Shown here in pieces: positions 32,217 to 40,139 of a DNA stretch of 48,760 nt. Every line of letters starts with the position of its first letter. The first letter of the stretch is position 1. The notes beneath the pieces were generated by a model. That model saw only the letters and a program-made list of their open reading frames with translations. It was not told the origin of the DNA and made no database searches. The position numbers and the translations under genes were made by a program. Origin of the DNA: DAOVQB01 sp023128935 (GTDB lineage: Bacteria; Eisenbacteria; RBG-16-71-46; CAIMUX01; WJJG01); NCBI GenBank assembly GCA_030628905.1, contig DAOVQB010000012.1:1-48760 (forward strand), given 5' to 3'.

Positions 32217-33199
32217 CAGAGCCAACCCTCCGACTGATACCAAGTAACGGTCTGAAGAATCCCTTCCCCCAAGCGGACCTTTGGCACCCATCCCGCGCGG
32301 CGCGCTTTCTCCGTCTCACAGATCCAGTACGGCTGCAGAATGTCTTGCACTTGCCTCCGATTGAGTACAGGCATGCGCCCAGTTGCCCTTCCCAGCAGTT
32401 CGCCCATCTCTCCCGCTAACCGAACGCCCCATGCGGGAACCCGGATCGTGCGCAGACTTCGTTCCATCGCACGGCCAGCCGCCTCCCCGACATCCTCCCA
32501 ACTGTGCATGACCCCGTCCGCAAAGTGAAAGATGCCAACCTCACCCTTCTCCGCAAGGGTAAGACACCCCTGCGCCAGATCCCGAGCGTGAATCAGGCTC
32601 ACCCGGCTACCTACCTGTGGAGGAAGAGGAAGCCATCCCCGTTTCACCCACTGAAAGAAAGAGAGCATGGCCTCGTCCCTCGGCCCGTAGATTGCAGGCG
32701 GACGTATCGTCAGCAGACGCATGCGTGATCCCACAGCCTGCTCCAACCAGCGCTCGGCGGCAAGTTTGCTTTCACCGTAGGGCGTGATCGGACGCGGTGG
32801 GTCGCTCTCACGGCGAGGCTGCTCTATTGCAGGCGCCGGACCACTGGCCGCCAGGCTGCTGCAGAACAGGAATAGGCCGTCCTCCGGGGCGGCCTCGAGC
32901 AGGGCCTCGGCAAGCGTCTTTGTGCCCTCCGTATTGACGCGGAAGAACTCCTCCGGAGAAGCTGCGCGGGTGATTCCTCCAAAGTGAAATACCCAGGAGA
33001 CCCCCTTCACCAACTCACGGAGACTAATGGCATTGCGGACGTCCGCAGTGACCATCTCCACCTGCTCGCTGGGGATCCAACGCAGGTTGCTAGTCGTCCG
33101 CACAAGGACACGTACAGAAACTCTGGCCTCCAGCAGGACATCCATCACGTGGGATCCTGCGAAGCCGGTTGCGCCTGTGACTAGGACTCTGCGATTCAC
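32216..33199 (-). CDS. NAD-dependent epimerase/dehydratase-type reductase (CerR-like candidate)
   Basis: The protein has 327 residues, an extended short-chain dehydrogenase. The Rossmann motif TGATGFAGSH is at residues 8-17, and the catalytic Tyr141 and Lys145 are in YGESK, with Ser114/115 in CSSLAAS. The segment RPPAIYGPRDEAMLSFF is typical of sterol-dehydrogenase-like and dihydroflavonol-reductase-like members. In Caulobacter, a protein of this superfamily (CerR) reduces the 3-keto group of ceramide. Its position third in the operon fits that step, but sequence alone does not prove the substrate. Nothing is missing from the active site. It overlaps the PAP2 gene by one base. Confidence 0.85.
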   Translation of the reverse strand: MNRRVLVTGATGFAGSHVMDVLLEARVSVRVLVRTTSNLRWIPSEQVEMVTADVRNAISLRELVKGVSWVFHFGGITRAASPEEFFRVNTEGTKTLAEALLEAAPEDGLFLFCSSLAASGPAPAIEQPRRESDPPRPITPYGESKLAAERWLEQAVGSRMRLLTIRPPAIYGPRDEAMLSFFQWVKRGWLPLPPQVGSRVSLIHARDLAQGCLTLAEKGEVGIFHFADGVMHSWEDVGEAAGRAMERSLRTIRVPAWGVRLAGEMGELLGRATGRMPVLNRRQVQDILQPYWICETEKARRAGWVPKVRLGEGILQTVTWYQSEGWL

Positions 33200-33227
33200 G
33201 CGCCTTCACCCGCCAGATCGCTTCGCA

Positions 33228-33311
33228 GGGAACTCACTACCCTCCAGGGCAAGCGCCGCATCCCCCAAAGGGAACTCACTACCCTCCAGGGCAAGCGCTG
33301 CATCCCCCCAG
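33228..33311. repeat. 42-bp tandem repeat between the acyltransferase and reductase genes
   Basis: Two copies (33228-33269 and 33270-33311) are nearly identical (GGGAACTCACTACCCTCCAG at the start of each). They lie in the 175-bp gap of the minus-strand operon and are not part of a gene. Confidence 0.93.
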
Positions 33312-33374
33312 GGGCACCGCTATCTAATCGGTCGTCGCGCATCATGCGAGCCCCTCAAAGCTTACAATAGAACT

Positions 33375-34610
33375 TCAGGCAATCACCTTCTCATAGACGC
33401 GATATGTCTTGTACACACGGCAACCGAATTTCTCGAGCGCCTGCCGCATGGAAACGTTGTCTTCCAGTATCCAAGACAATTCCCCGCGCTTGATTCCATG
33501 GCGCTTGCCTCCCTGGAATAAGCGCAGATAGAAGAGTTGGTCAATGCCCGTCCGGCGATACTCCGGAATGAGTCCCAGCGTCAGAACTCGAAGCATATCG
33601 ATCCGCCGTGCATGCCAGAGAATCTTGAGCAAACCCAGCGGGAAAAGCCGCCCATTGGCATGACGAACGGCCGCATTGAAATCGGGGAGCGCGAGAGCAA
33701 ATCCCACCGGTTCATCGCCCTTCTCCGCAATCAGGAACAGATCCGGCTTGACAAGCGGTTTGAGTTCCTTCGCCATGTGCTCGATCTCGGCCCCTGTCAG
33801 GGGAACAAAGCCCCAGTTCTTCTCCCACGCTTTATTGTACACGATCCTGATCTTGCCTACGTCCTCTGCAAAGCGCTTCTTGTTGATGGGTCGAACGATG
33901 ACGCCCTTGCGTGCGGCCATTTTCTCGGCGACCCGCACGATACGTTCGGGTGGATCGACGTTATCAAGATAGTAAGCCACCAAGTCTTTGGCCTTGGTGA
34001 AACCAAACCCCTCCAGCAGCGTCATGTACCGGGGAGGGTTGTAGGTCATCATGACAGCCGGGGGCATATCGAATCCGTCTATGAGGAGCGACCACTCCTC
34101 GTTGCTGCTGAAATTGGCCGGGCCGCGCAGGACCGTCATCCCAGCCTGCCGGGCCCGTTCCTGCACTTGCAGGAGGAGAGCTGTCGCGATCTCGGTATCG
34201 GAGGAGCTTGCGCCATGCGAAGTGGGCTCGGAGGCCGATGCGGTGCTGGTCGTGGGCTCGGAGGCCGATGCGGTGCTGGTCGTGGGCTCGGAGGCCGATG
34301 CGGTGCTGGAGGGCGGACCTGGTTCGGGAAGCACCTCGAAAAACCCGAAGAAGGCTGTTCTCTCACTGTGTTCTTGGTTGTGGAGATGGTTCAATATGTA
34401 GGCGATGCGCCCGACAACTTGGCCTCCGCGGCGGGCCAGGTAGTAATCGACATCGGCATGCTTGAGAAAGGGATGCTGCGTGAGCATCTTCTTGGCGCCA
34501 CCGATCAGCGGCGGCACCCAGTTCGGATCGCCACGGTAGACCTGCCAAGGGAATGTGACAAAGCGGTGGAGATCCTGCCGCCCATCAACCCTGTCAACCC
34601 GCATGCACAC
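33375..34610 (-). CDS. GNAT-like N-acyltransferase (bacterial ceramide synthase candidate)
   Basis: The protein has 411 residues; GTG at 34610 and ATG at 34604 are both possible. It matches the GNAT-like family whose members begin with a segment like FVTFPWQVYRGDPNWVPPLIGG, followed by YYLARRGGQVVGRIAYILN and the mid-part RGPANFSSNEEWSLLIDGFD. A second half has GFVPLTGAEIEHMAKELKPLVKPDLFLIAEKGDEPVGFALALPD and LGLIPEYRRTGIDQLFYLRL, the acetyl-CoA-site region. Caulobacter bCerS, which N-acylates 3-ketosphinganine, is to my knowledge in this family. An in-frame insertion of about 45 Ser/Thr/Ala/Pro residues (near 100-145) is formed by a 10-residue repeat. It lies 71 nt downstream of the serine palmitoyltransferase-like gene. 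Confidence 0.82.
   Translation of the reverse strand: MCMRVDRVDGRQDLHRFVTFPWQVYRGDPNWVPPLIGGAKKMLTQHPFLKHADVDYYLARRGGQVVGRIAYILNHLHNQEHSERTAFFGFFEVLPEPGPPSSTASASEPTTSTASASEPTTSTASASEPTSHGASSSDTEIATALLLQVQERARQAGMTVLRGPANFSSNEEWSLLIDGFDMPPAVMMTYNPPRYMTLLEGFGFTKAKDLVAYYLDNVDPPERIVRVAEKMAARKGVIVRPINKKRFAEDVGKIRIVYNKAWEKNWGFVPLTGAEIEHMAKELKPLVKPDLFLIAEKGDEPVGFALALPDFNAAVRHANGRLFPLGLLKILWHARRIDMLRVLTLGLIPEYRRTGIDQLFYLRLFQGGKRHGIKRGELSWILEDNVSMRQALEKFGCRVYKTYRVYEKVIA
34222..34308. repeat. 30-bp in-frame tandem repeat inside the acyltransferase gene
   Basis: Copies begin at 34222, 34252 and 34282 (GTGGGCTCGGAGGCCGATGC in each). The first two are identical and the third is cut at about 27 bp. On the minus strand they encode a 10-residue unit containing STASASEPT. 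The array extends a flexible linker without breaking the frame. Confidence 0.95.
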
Positions 34611-34681
34611 GATCCCAGACCCTCGCGACGGCTTCCCGCAATGCGGAACAACCCGGCAGCGCGCAGAAAGAGGCGGCCGCT

Positions 34682-35899
34682 TCAGATAAGACCAACCCTC
34701 TTTCCAGCATCCTTGAAGATATCCAGCGCCTGTGAAAGCAGCTCCTCGGTGTGGGTCGCCATGACGCTTGTGCGGATCAAAGAGCTGTTCTCGGGAACCG
34801 CAGGCGCAACCACAGGATTGGTGAACACCCCCTGCTTCAGCAATTCCTTCCAGAACATAAAGGTCTGGATGGGCTCGCCCACAATGATTGGGATCACGGG
34901 ACTTTCGCAGGATCCGGTGTTATACCCAAGGGATCGGATACCCTCTTTCAGGAATTCTGTATTCTTCCACAACTGCTCCCGGCGTTCCGGTTCCGTCCTC
35001 AGGATGTCCAGACACGCCTGCACCGTGGCTACCGCGTAGGGCGCCATCGCCGCGGAGAAGATCAGGGAGCGCGAATGAACCTTGATATATTGAATAACCT
35101 TGTCTTCCGTTGCGACAAAGCCGCCAATCGAGGCAAAGGATTTGCTAAACGTGCCCATGATCAGATCGACCCGATCAGTGACACCAAAGTGCTCGGCAGC
35201 GCCCGCGCCCGTGCGACCCATGACGCCGATTGCGTGGGCTTCATCGACCATCACCCGCGCGCCAAAGCGCTCCGCCAGCGGCACAATCTCAGGCAGGTTG
35301 GATAGATCGCCCTCCATACTGAAAAGACCGTCCACAACGACGAGCTTCCCGCCCGGGCGCTGCGCGGCTTTCTTGAGAATCCGCTCCAGATCATCAATGT
35401 CATTGTGGCGGAACCGCATTGTCTCGCCCATAGCCAGGCGGCAGCCGTCAACGATGCTGGCATGATCCAGCTTGTCGATAATGACGGTGTCCTGCCGCCC
35501 CACCAAAGAAGAGATCGTCCCGAGGTTGACCTGGAAGCCCGTCGAGAAAACGAGTGCCGATTCCTTGCCCACCAGTGCGGCCAGATCCCGTTCCAGCTTC
35601 TCGTGCAGGTCCAGTGTACCGTTCAGGAGCCGGCTCCCCGTACACCCCGTCCCATACTCCCGAGCTACCTGCTCCGCACACTCGAGGACGCGGGGATCGT
35701 GAGTCAACCCCAGGTAGTTGTTCGACCCCAACATGATCTTCTGCTGACCGTCGATCTTGACAACCGTTCCTTCAGATCCCTCAATTGGAATGAAATAGGG
35801 ATAGAGACCTGCGGCTTTCATCTCGTCGACGCGAGTGTAGGTGTAACACTTGCTAAAGACGTCCACTCGATCCGTGTCGGCTTGCGCCCCTGTTGTCAT
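34682..35899 (-). CDS. Serine palmitoyltransferase-like alpha-oxoamine synthase
   Basis: The protein has 405 residues and starts at 35899 (AGGGGGA upstream); a GTG at 35941 is less likely. It is a fold-type I PLP enzyme. The Schiff-base Lys is Lys253 in GTFSKSFASIGG, Asp219 and His222 in VDEAHAIG hold the cofactor, and His146 in DKLDHASI stacks on the ring. YGTGCTGSRLLNGTLDLHEKLE is the family signature. Relatives are 2-amino-3-ketobutyrate CoA ligase (Kbl), 8-amino-7-oxononanoate synthase (BioF) and serine palmitoyltransferase, which condenses serine with palmitoyl-CoA. No tdh or bio genes are nearby. The downstream N-acyltransferase, reductase and Aur1-like genes point to the serine palmitoyltransferase role in 3-ketosphinganine formation. 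Confidence 0.85.
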   Translation of the reverse strand: MTTGAQADTDRVDVFSKCYTYTRVDEMKAAGLYPYFIPIEGSEGTVVKIDGQQKIMLGSNNYLGLTHDPRVLECAEQVAREYGTGCTGSRLLNGTLDLHEKLERDLAALVGKESALVFSTGFQVNLGTISSLVGRQDTVIIDKLDHASIVDGCRLAMGETMRFRHNDIDDLERILKKAAQRPGGKLVVVDGLFSMEGDLSNLPEIVPLAERFGARVMVDEAHAIGVMGRTGAGAAEHFGVTDRVDLIMGTFSKSFASIGGFVATEDKVIQYIKVHSRSLIFSAAMAPYAVATVQACLDILRTEPERREQLWKNTEFLKEGIRSLGYNTGSCESPVIPIIVGEPIQTFMFWKELLKQGVFTNPVVAPAVPENSSLIRTSVMATHTEELLSQALDIFKDAGKRVGLI

Positions 35900-36390
35900 A
35901 TATCCCCCTGCCTTGGGCGGACGGAGCCGATCCCTGGCCACTGAGTCACGTATGGCGATTTACTTGGTATGGCTGTTTTCTGTCGACGCTTCCGCATATG
36001 CTAGGAGTCAGGCTCCAAGGTGTCAACTGTCCATCAGGCGGCATTGCAGGGCGCACCGCATCCCCTAGAGCTGGAGCGGCCACCCCGGCCCGCTCCAGAT
36101 AGGCAGGGCTGCCAGCAGGGAGCCATCGACTGCCACAGCCAACGCTTCCCGGGCCTCCCAGCGCGCATGTCCCACTGAGCCGCGTCGCAAAGGCGCCCGT
36201 GCCATGGCGTGAGCTAGGCAAGCCAGGGCCGCGCGAGATGCCCGCGGTGTGTTATTATGCACACGCGTCCGGCGGACACATCCTAAGTCTTTTGTGCAGA
36301 TGTGCGGGCGGAGCCTCAGGGGATAGCGGCTGCCACCGCGCGTGGACGTAGGGCAGGACTTCGAATGGACCGGATTAGTGGAGGTACATA
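35900..36390. other. Intergenic region upstream of the lipid operon and the GYD gene
   Basis: These 491 bp between divergent genes hold an inverted repeat CTGGAGCGG / CCGCTCCAG (36071-36079 and 36090-36098). The first 100 bp next to the lipid operon are AT-richer than average and probably carry its promoter, but I find no strong -35/-10 pair. Open frames here are Arg/Pro-rich and unconvincing. Confidence 0.5.
36071..36098. repeat. 9-bp inverted repeat in the lipid-operon intergenic region
   Basis: CTGGAGCGG (36071-36079), 10-nt loop, CCGCTCCAG (36090-36098). No T-run follows, so it is a possible operator or RNA hairpin. Confidence 0.7.
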
Positions 36391-36687
36391 ATGCAGACCT
36401 TTGTGTTGATGACCAAGTTGTCGCCTGAGATCTCTCGGGAGATGAGAAATCGCGAGAAGCTGGGGCGGGCATGGCTGGATCAGGTCAGAACGAAGTGCCC
36501 GGAAGTGAAGTTCATCGCACATTACGCCCTGCTCGGCCAGTACGACTTTCTCGACATCTATGAAGCACCGAACGAGGAGGTCGCTGCCAAGGTCTCTTTG
36601 ATCAGCCGAGTTAATGGAGCCGTCCAAGCCGAAAGCTGGTCAGCCATTCCTTACAAGCGATTCGTGGAACTCACCGGGGAGATCTAA
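36391..36687 (+). CDS. GYD-domain protein
   Basis: This 98-residue protein starts at 36391 after GGAGGT. It matches the GYD domain family, named for a Gly-Tyr-Asp motif, here seen as LLGQYDFLDIYEAPNEEVAAKVS. The core is a ferredoxin-like alpha/beta fold that often forms dimers. No catalytic residues are known for the family and its role is unknown, though members are common in bacteria. It runs opposite to the gamma-glutamyltransferase gene and away from the lipid operon. Confidence 0.88.
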   Translation: MQTFVLMTKLSPEISREMRNREKLGRAWLDQVRTKCPEVKFIAHYALLGQYDFLDIYEAPNEEVAAKVSLISRVNGAVQAESWSAIPYKRFVELTGEI

Positions 36688-36745
36688 CCCTAAGTGCTCG
36701 CGCGAAAACGCGGGAGAGTGCGCCAGCTGGGGCCGCGCGAGAAGC

Positions 36746-38743
36746 TCACCGCGCACACGCGCCACACCGCGAGACCAGCTGCCCGGCGCTGAGCCCCGCG
36801 GGGCACCCGTTTCTCCGTGGATCCGATGCGCCCAGCAGCAGTCTTTCCTCGCCTGAGCCTGCAACCTGAATCGCCTGCACAGAGCTCCAATACCACGCGC
36901 CTGCCATGCTGTGCCCCTTCGCTTCCAGCGACTCGGTCACATCGGCCACCAAAGCATACGGCTCCACGCGTAAGGTGTCTGGCCACCACTGATGATGGAT
37001 CCGCGGCGTATCTATCGCCTGCTGGATGTCCATCCCGTAGTCGATCACATTGACCAGCGTCTGGAATACACTCGTGATGATCTTGGGTCCTCCCGGGGAA
37101 CCCAACACAAGCGCCAGATCATTGTCTCGGAGCACGATCGTTGGTGTCATGGAACTCAGGGGCCGGGCAAACGGACGCACGGCATTCGCCCTGCCCTGGA
37201 TGAGACCATAGTAGTTGGGACTCCCTGGGGCAGCGGCAAAGTCATCCATTTCGTTGTTGAGGAGAAAGCCAGCACCAGTGACCATGATTCCGTTGCCATA
37301 ATTCGTGTTGAGCGTAGTTGTCACGGCCACCGCGTTGCCCTCGGCATCCACGACGCTGAAGTGGGTCGTTTGTCGGCCTTCGCGACCATCGTTGTGCGCT
37401 GCGCGTTCCCGGATGCTCGGGCCCGGCGTGCCGCCTGTCGCCTGATAGAATCTCGCCGACCCCGGTGGCAATCCGGGCCCGGCCTCAAGGCTGGGCGTGG
37501 CCCTTTCGGGATCGATCCCCCCTCGCAGGCTATCCAGATATACTGGATTGAGAAGGCCTTGAACTGGCACCGGCGTGTAGTCGGCGTCCCCCAGAAATTC
37601 CGCCCGGTCGGCAAAGGCTCGCTTCATCGCCTCCGTCAGCAAATGACAGGAGCGAGACGAGAGCGGTCCCATCTCCCCAATTGAGAACGGCTCCAGAAAA
37701 CTGAGCATCTGAAGGAGCGCAATGCCGCCCGAGCTAGGAGGAGGCATAGTGAGGATCTTCCAGCCGCGATAGCTGCCCGCGAGCACCTGGCGGATCTTCG
37801 GCCGATAACCGCGCAAATCCTCATCCGTGATGATGCCGTTTCCTCGTGCCATCTCGGCTAGGAAAAGCTCGGCTGTCTCCCCGTCATAGAACTCAATCGG
37901 CCCGAAACGGGCTAGGCGCGACAGGGTCTCCCCCAGGTCAAGCTGGCACAAGGTGTCGCCCTCAGCCCAGAACTCGCCGTCGCGCAGGAGGATACGCGTC
38001 GTCTCCGCGTGCCGACCGAGCCGGACCTGCAACCGCTTGAGATGCCTAGACATGTAGCGCTGGACTGGGAACCCCTGTTGTGCAAGGCGGATGGCCGGTT
38101 GAAGGAGTTCTTTCCATGGGCGCGTGGCGTGTCGCTCGTGGGCCATGGCCATCCCCGCGACCGAACCGGGTACGGCGGTCCCCAACAGAGTCTCGGTGGA
38201 AAGGCGCGGGTTGATCTGCCCATCTGCGCCGCGGAAGAGATCGCGGTGTGCTGCAGCGGGGGCGGTTTCGCGGAAATCGATCGCCTCGGTGGTTCCATCC
38301 GCCATCCGGATCAACACGAAACCACCCCCACCCAGGTTCCCTGCCTGGGGATAGGTCACTGCGAGCGCGAAGTGCACGGCCACAGCGGCGTCCACGGCAT
38401 TGCCTCCGTTTTTCAGCACTTCCACGCCCACTCGCGAGGCCTCCGGGCTCTCGCTGACGACCATGCCGTCGGTGGCGACGATGGGGGGCGGAGATGCCGC
38501 CCACGCCTGTTCTGATGTCGGCGGAAGAGCCGGGAGAGGCATCAGCAAAAGAAGAAGTAGCACCGCCGACTGGCGCGCTAGACGCGGGGCCAGTGGGAGG
38601 AGCGCTGGATTGGACCATCTCGCTCCTTGCGGTTCTAGCCCGGACTTCTCACCAACCATCTGCTGCAAGTGCGTATCAGCAGCCACACACCCTCTCCCGC
38701 CCCGCGGACTCTGTCTCATGGCCGGCCTATGGTTCAGTCCCAT
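36746..38743 (-). CDS. ggt: Gamma-glutamyltransferase (gamma-glutamyltranspeptidase)
   Basis: The protein has 665 residues from the ATG at 38743; a GTG at 38752 is also possible. A hydrophobic signal or anchor segment lies near 60-85, unusually deep because the N-terminus is long, so a later start is possible. The proenzyme motif is clear: REGRQTTHFSVVD with the N-terminal nucleophile Thr459 at the autocleavage site. NLGGGGFVLIR and GSPGGPKIITSVFQ complete the substrate site. It is a periplasmic enzyme that cleaves glutathione and transfers or hydrolyses the gamma-glutamyl group. Its start overlaps the stop of the preceding gene by 17 nt, so the two are probably translated together. Confidence 0.93.
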   Translation of the reverse strand: MGLNHRPAMRQSPRGGRGCVAADTHLQQMVGEKSGLEPQGARWSNPALLPLAPRLARQSAVLLLLLLMPLPALPPTSEQAWAASPPPIVATDGMVVSESPEASRVGVEVLKNGGNAVDAAVAVHFALAVTYPQAGNLGGGGFVLIRMADGTTEAIDFRETAPAAAHRDLFRGADGQINPRLSTETLLGTAVPGSVAGMAMAHERHATRPWKELLQPAIRLAQQGFPVQRYMSRHLKRLQVRLGRHAETTRILLRDGEFWAEGDTLCQLDLGETLSRLARFGPIEFYDGETAELFLAEMARGNGIITDEDLRGYRPKIRQVLAGSYRGWKILTMPPPSSGGIALLQMLSFLEPFSIGEMGPLSSRSCHLLTEAMKRAFADRAEFLGDADYTPVPVQGLLNPVYLDSLRGGIDPERATPSLEAGPGLPPGSARFYQATGGTPGPSIRERAAHNDGREGRQTTHFSVVDAEGNAVAVTTTLNTNYGNGIMVTGAGFLLNNEMDDFAAAPGSPNYYGLIQGRANAVRPFARPLSSMTPTIVLRDNDLALVLGSPGGPKIITSVFQTLVNVIDYGMDIQQAIDTPRIHHQWWPDTLRVEPYALVADVTESLEAKGHSMAGAWYWSSVQAIQVAGSGEERLLLGASDPRRNGCPAGLSAGQLVSRCGACAR

Positions 38744-40094
38744 CGTCAGCACCCCATAGGCTGGTCAGCCCCACCGCCTCCCACACGGGATCCCCTGAAA
38801 AGCGGTACATCATGGGCAGTTCCGCAGCAAGGTAGACATGGATCGACTCGGGGGCCGTGCCCACGACGCGGTAGTGTCCACGCCAAGGATCAGTTACGCA
38901 CCACAGATCGCCGTCGCCATCCACAGTAAGCCCCTCAACGGCCGGGATCGCATAGCGGAACCCTCCCGGTCCTGGCAGATCGAGCGGGAAGCGGTGGCAA
39001 GAGCGTAGCTGTGCCGAGGGCTGCGCATCCCACTTGAGCACACAAATCGCCTGCCGGCTGCGGTCTACCAGCACTGTCACAGTGTCATTGATCGCCAGCA
39101 TGCCTGTAATGGAGTGGATGCCCAGTGGCTTGGTCCGCACGGCCGCCACCTTGGCGGACACCCTGTCGTATATGAACAGGACCGTTCCGTACAGATTGAG
39201 CTCGCCCTTGGCATCCAGGCTTTCGAGGCCCAGAAAGTAATACCGATCACTAATCCCCAGGCCTTCAAACCCGCGATTGGAAGCAACGCTTCGCCGCCAG
39301 AACCGTGTCTCAGCAATCGCGTCCCCAAGCGATGCGACCCTCCAGAGCGTCGTTTCCCCCAGCCCTTCGTAGGGATTACGGGTGCGGATGAACCGGACGC
39401 TCAGAACGCGGGTCCTCTCCTGGAAATCACGCCCGCGACCCTCGATTGAGAGGATTCCCGGAAGTGTGTCGGGGAACGCATCGCCTTGCAGGTCAGCCGC
39501 TCCCACCTCGTCCTCCCGGTCCGAGCTGAATCCAGACGTTCCACTACTCTTGTCCCCTGGGGCCCAGGTGGATCCTGACGTTCCATTCCCATCGCGCCTT
39601 GAACTCGACTGGGTCAATGCGCGTGGGTCTAGGCTCAGGGCCTCAAAATCCAGCTTCTCATTTAGATTAAGGTCATCCAGCAGGCTTTGATCGATGCCGA
39701 CGGGCTCGAGGAAGAGAGTCACTTCCCCGCTGTCCGCCTTCTGGGCCACCCTACAGAAGTGAAACGCACCCACATCATCAATAAGGAAGAAGCAGCGCCT
39801 GCCCTCTACGTCCCTCCCCACATAGGCAATACCGGAGGTCTCCTCTGTCCTGGCGCTCGTCCGGTAGTCCTTGATCCAAACCGGCCAGCCAGGGCTGGGA
39901 TGAAGCTGAGCGCACTCAACAACCTGGGGCTGCGGGGACTGGTCCACCGCAGGAGTCGAAGCGCTCGAGGCGGCAGAAGAATCAGGGCCAGCTGACGAGT
40001 TCATTGGAGCGGCGGAGGTTAGGACAGCTAGGGAAACCGCGGGGGCCAAATTCCGGAGCAGCGCAGAGCACCACATTCCATTGGGCAAGCCCAT
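38727..40094 (-). CDS. Secreted beta-propeller protein, phytase/esterase-like family
   Basis: The protein has 455 residues and starts at 40094 after GGAGGAGAG. The N-terminus has a hydrophobic segment (LAPAVSLAVLTSAAP), so it is probably secreted. The core shows repeated segments LDFEALSLDP, RGFEGLGISDRYYFLGLESLD and AVEGLTVDGDGDLWCVTDP, which resemble the esterase-like/phytase propeller family with its E-G-L-x-x-D motif. A Ser/Gly-rich low-complexity stretch lies near 160-200. The substrate is unknown. It precedes the gamma-glutamyltransferase with a 17-nt overlap and may share its regulation. Confidence 0.75.
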   Translation of the reverse strand: MGLPNGMWCSALLRNLAPAVSLAVLTSAAPMNSSAGPDSSAASSASTPAVDQSPQPQVVECAQLHPSPGWPVWIKDYRTSARTEETSGIAYVGRDVEGRRCFFLIDDVGAFHFCRVAQKADSGEVTLFLEPVGIDQSLLDDLNLNEKLDFEALSLDPRALTQSSSRRDGNGTSGSTWAPGDKSSGTSGFSSDREDEVGAADLQGDAFPDTLPGILSIEGRGRDFQERTRVLSVRFIRTRNPYEGLGETTLWRVASLGDAIAETRFWRRSVASNRGFEGLGISDRYYFLGLESLDAKGELNLYGTVLFIYDRVSAKVAAVRTKPLGIHSITGMLAINDTVTVLVDRSRQAICVLKWDAQPSAQLRSCHRFPLDLPGPGGFRYAIPAVEGLTVDGDGDLWCVTDPWRGHYRVVGTAPESIHVYLAAELPMMYRFSGDPVWEAVGLTSLWGADDGTEP

Positions 40095-40111
40095 CGAGCT
40101 CTCCTCCCAGA

Positions 40112-40133
40112 AGCGGGCCTCATGTGGCCCGCT
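40112..40133. repeat. 8-bp hairpin in front of the propeller gene
   Basis: AGCGGGCC (40112-40119), loop TCATGT, GGCCCGCT (40126-40133). On the minus strand it sits just upstream of the GGAGG of the propeller gene, after the stop of the GT-C gene. Confidence 0.85.
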
Positions 40134-40139
40134 GCCCCC

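Noticed and set aside
33537..35039. 500-residue plus-strand open frame
   Set aside because: It is antisense to two genes with clear catalytic motifs, and its Gly/Arg repeats come from the 30-bp array.
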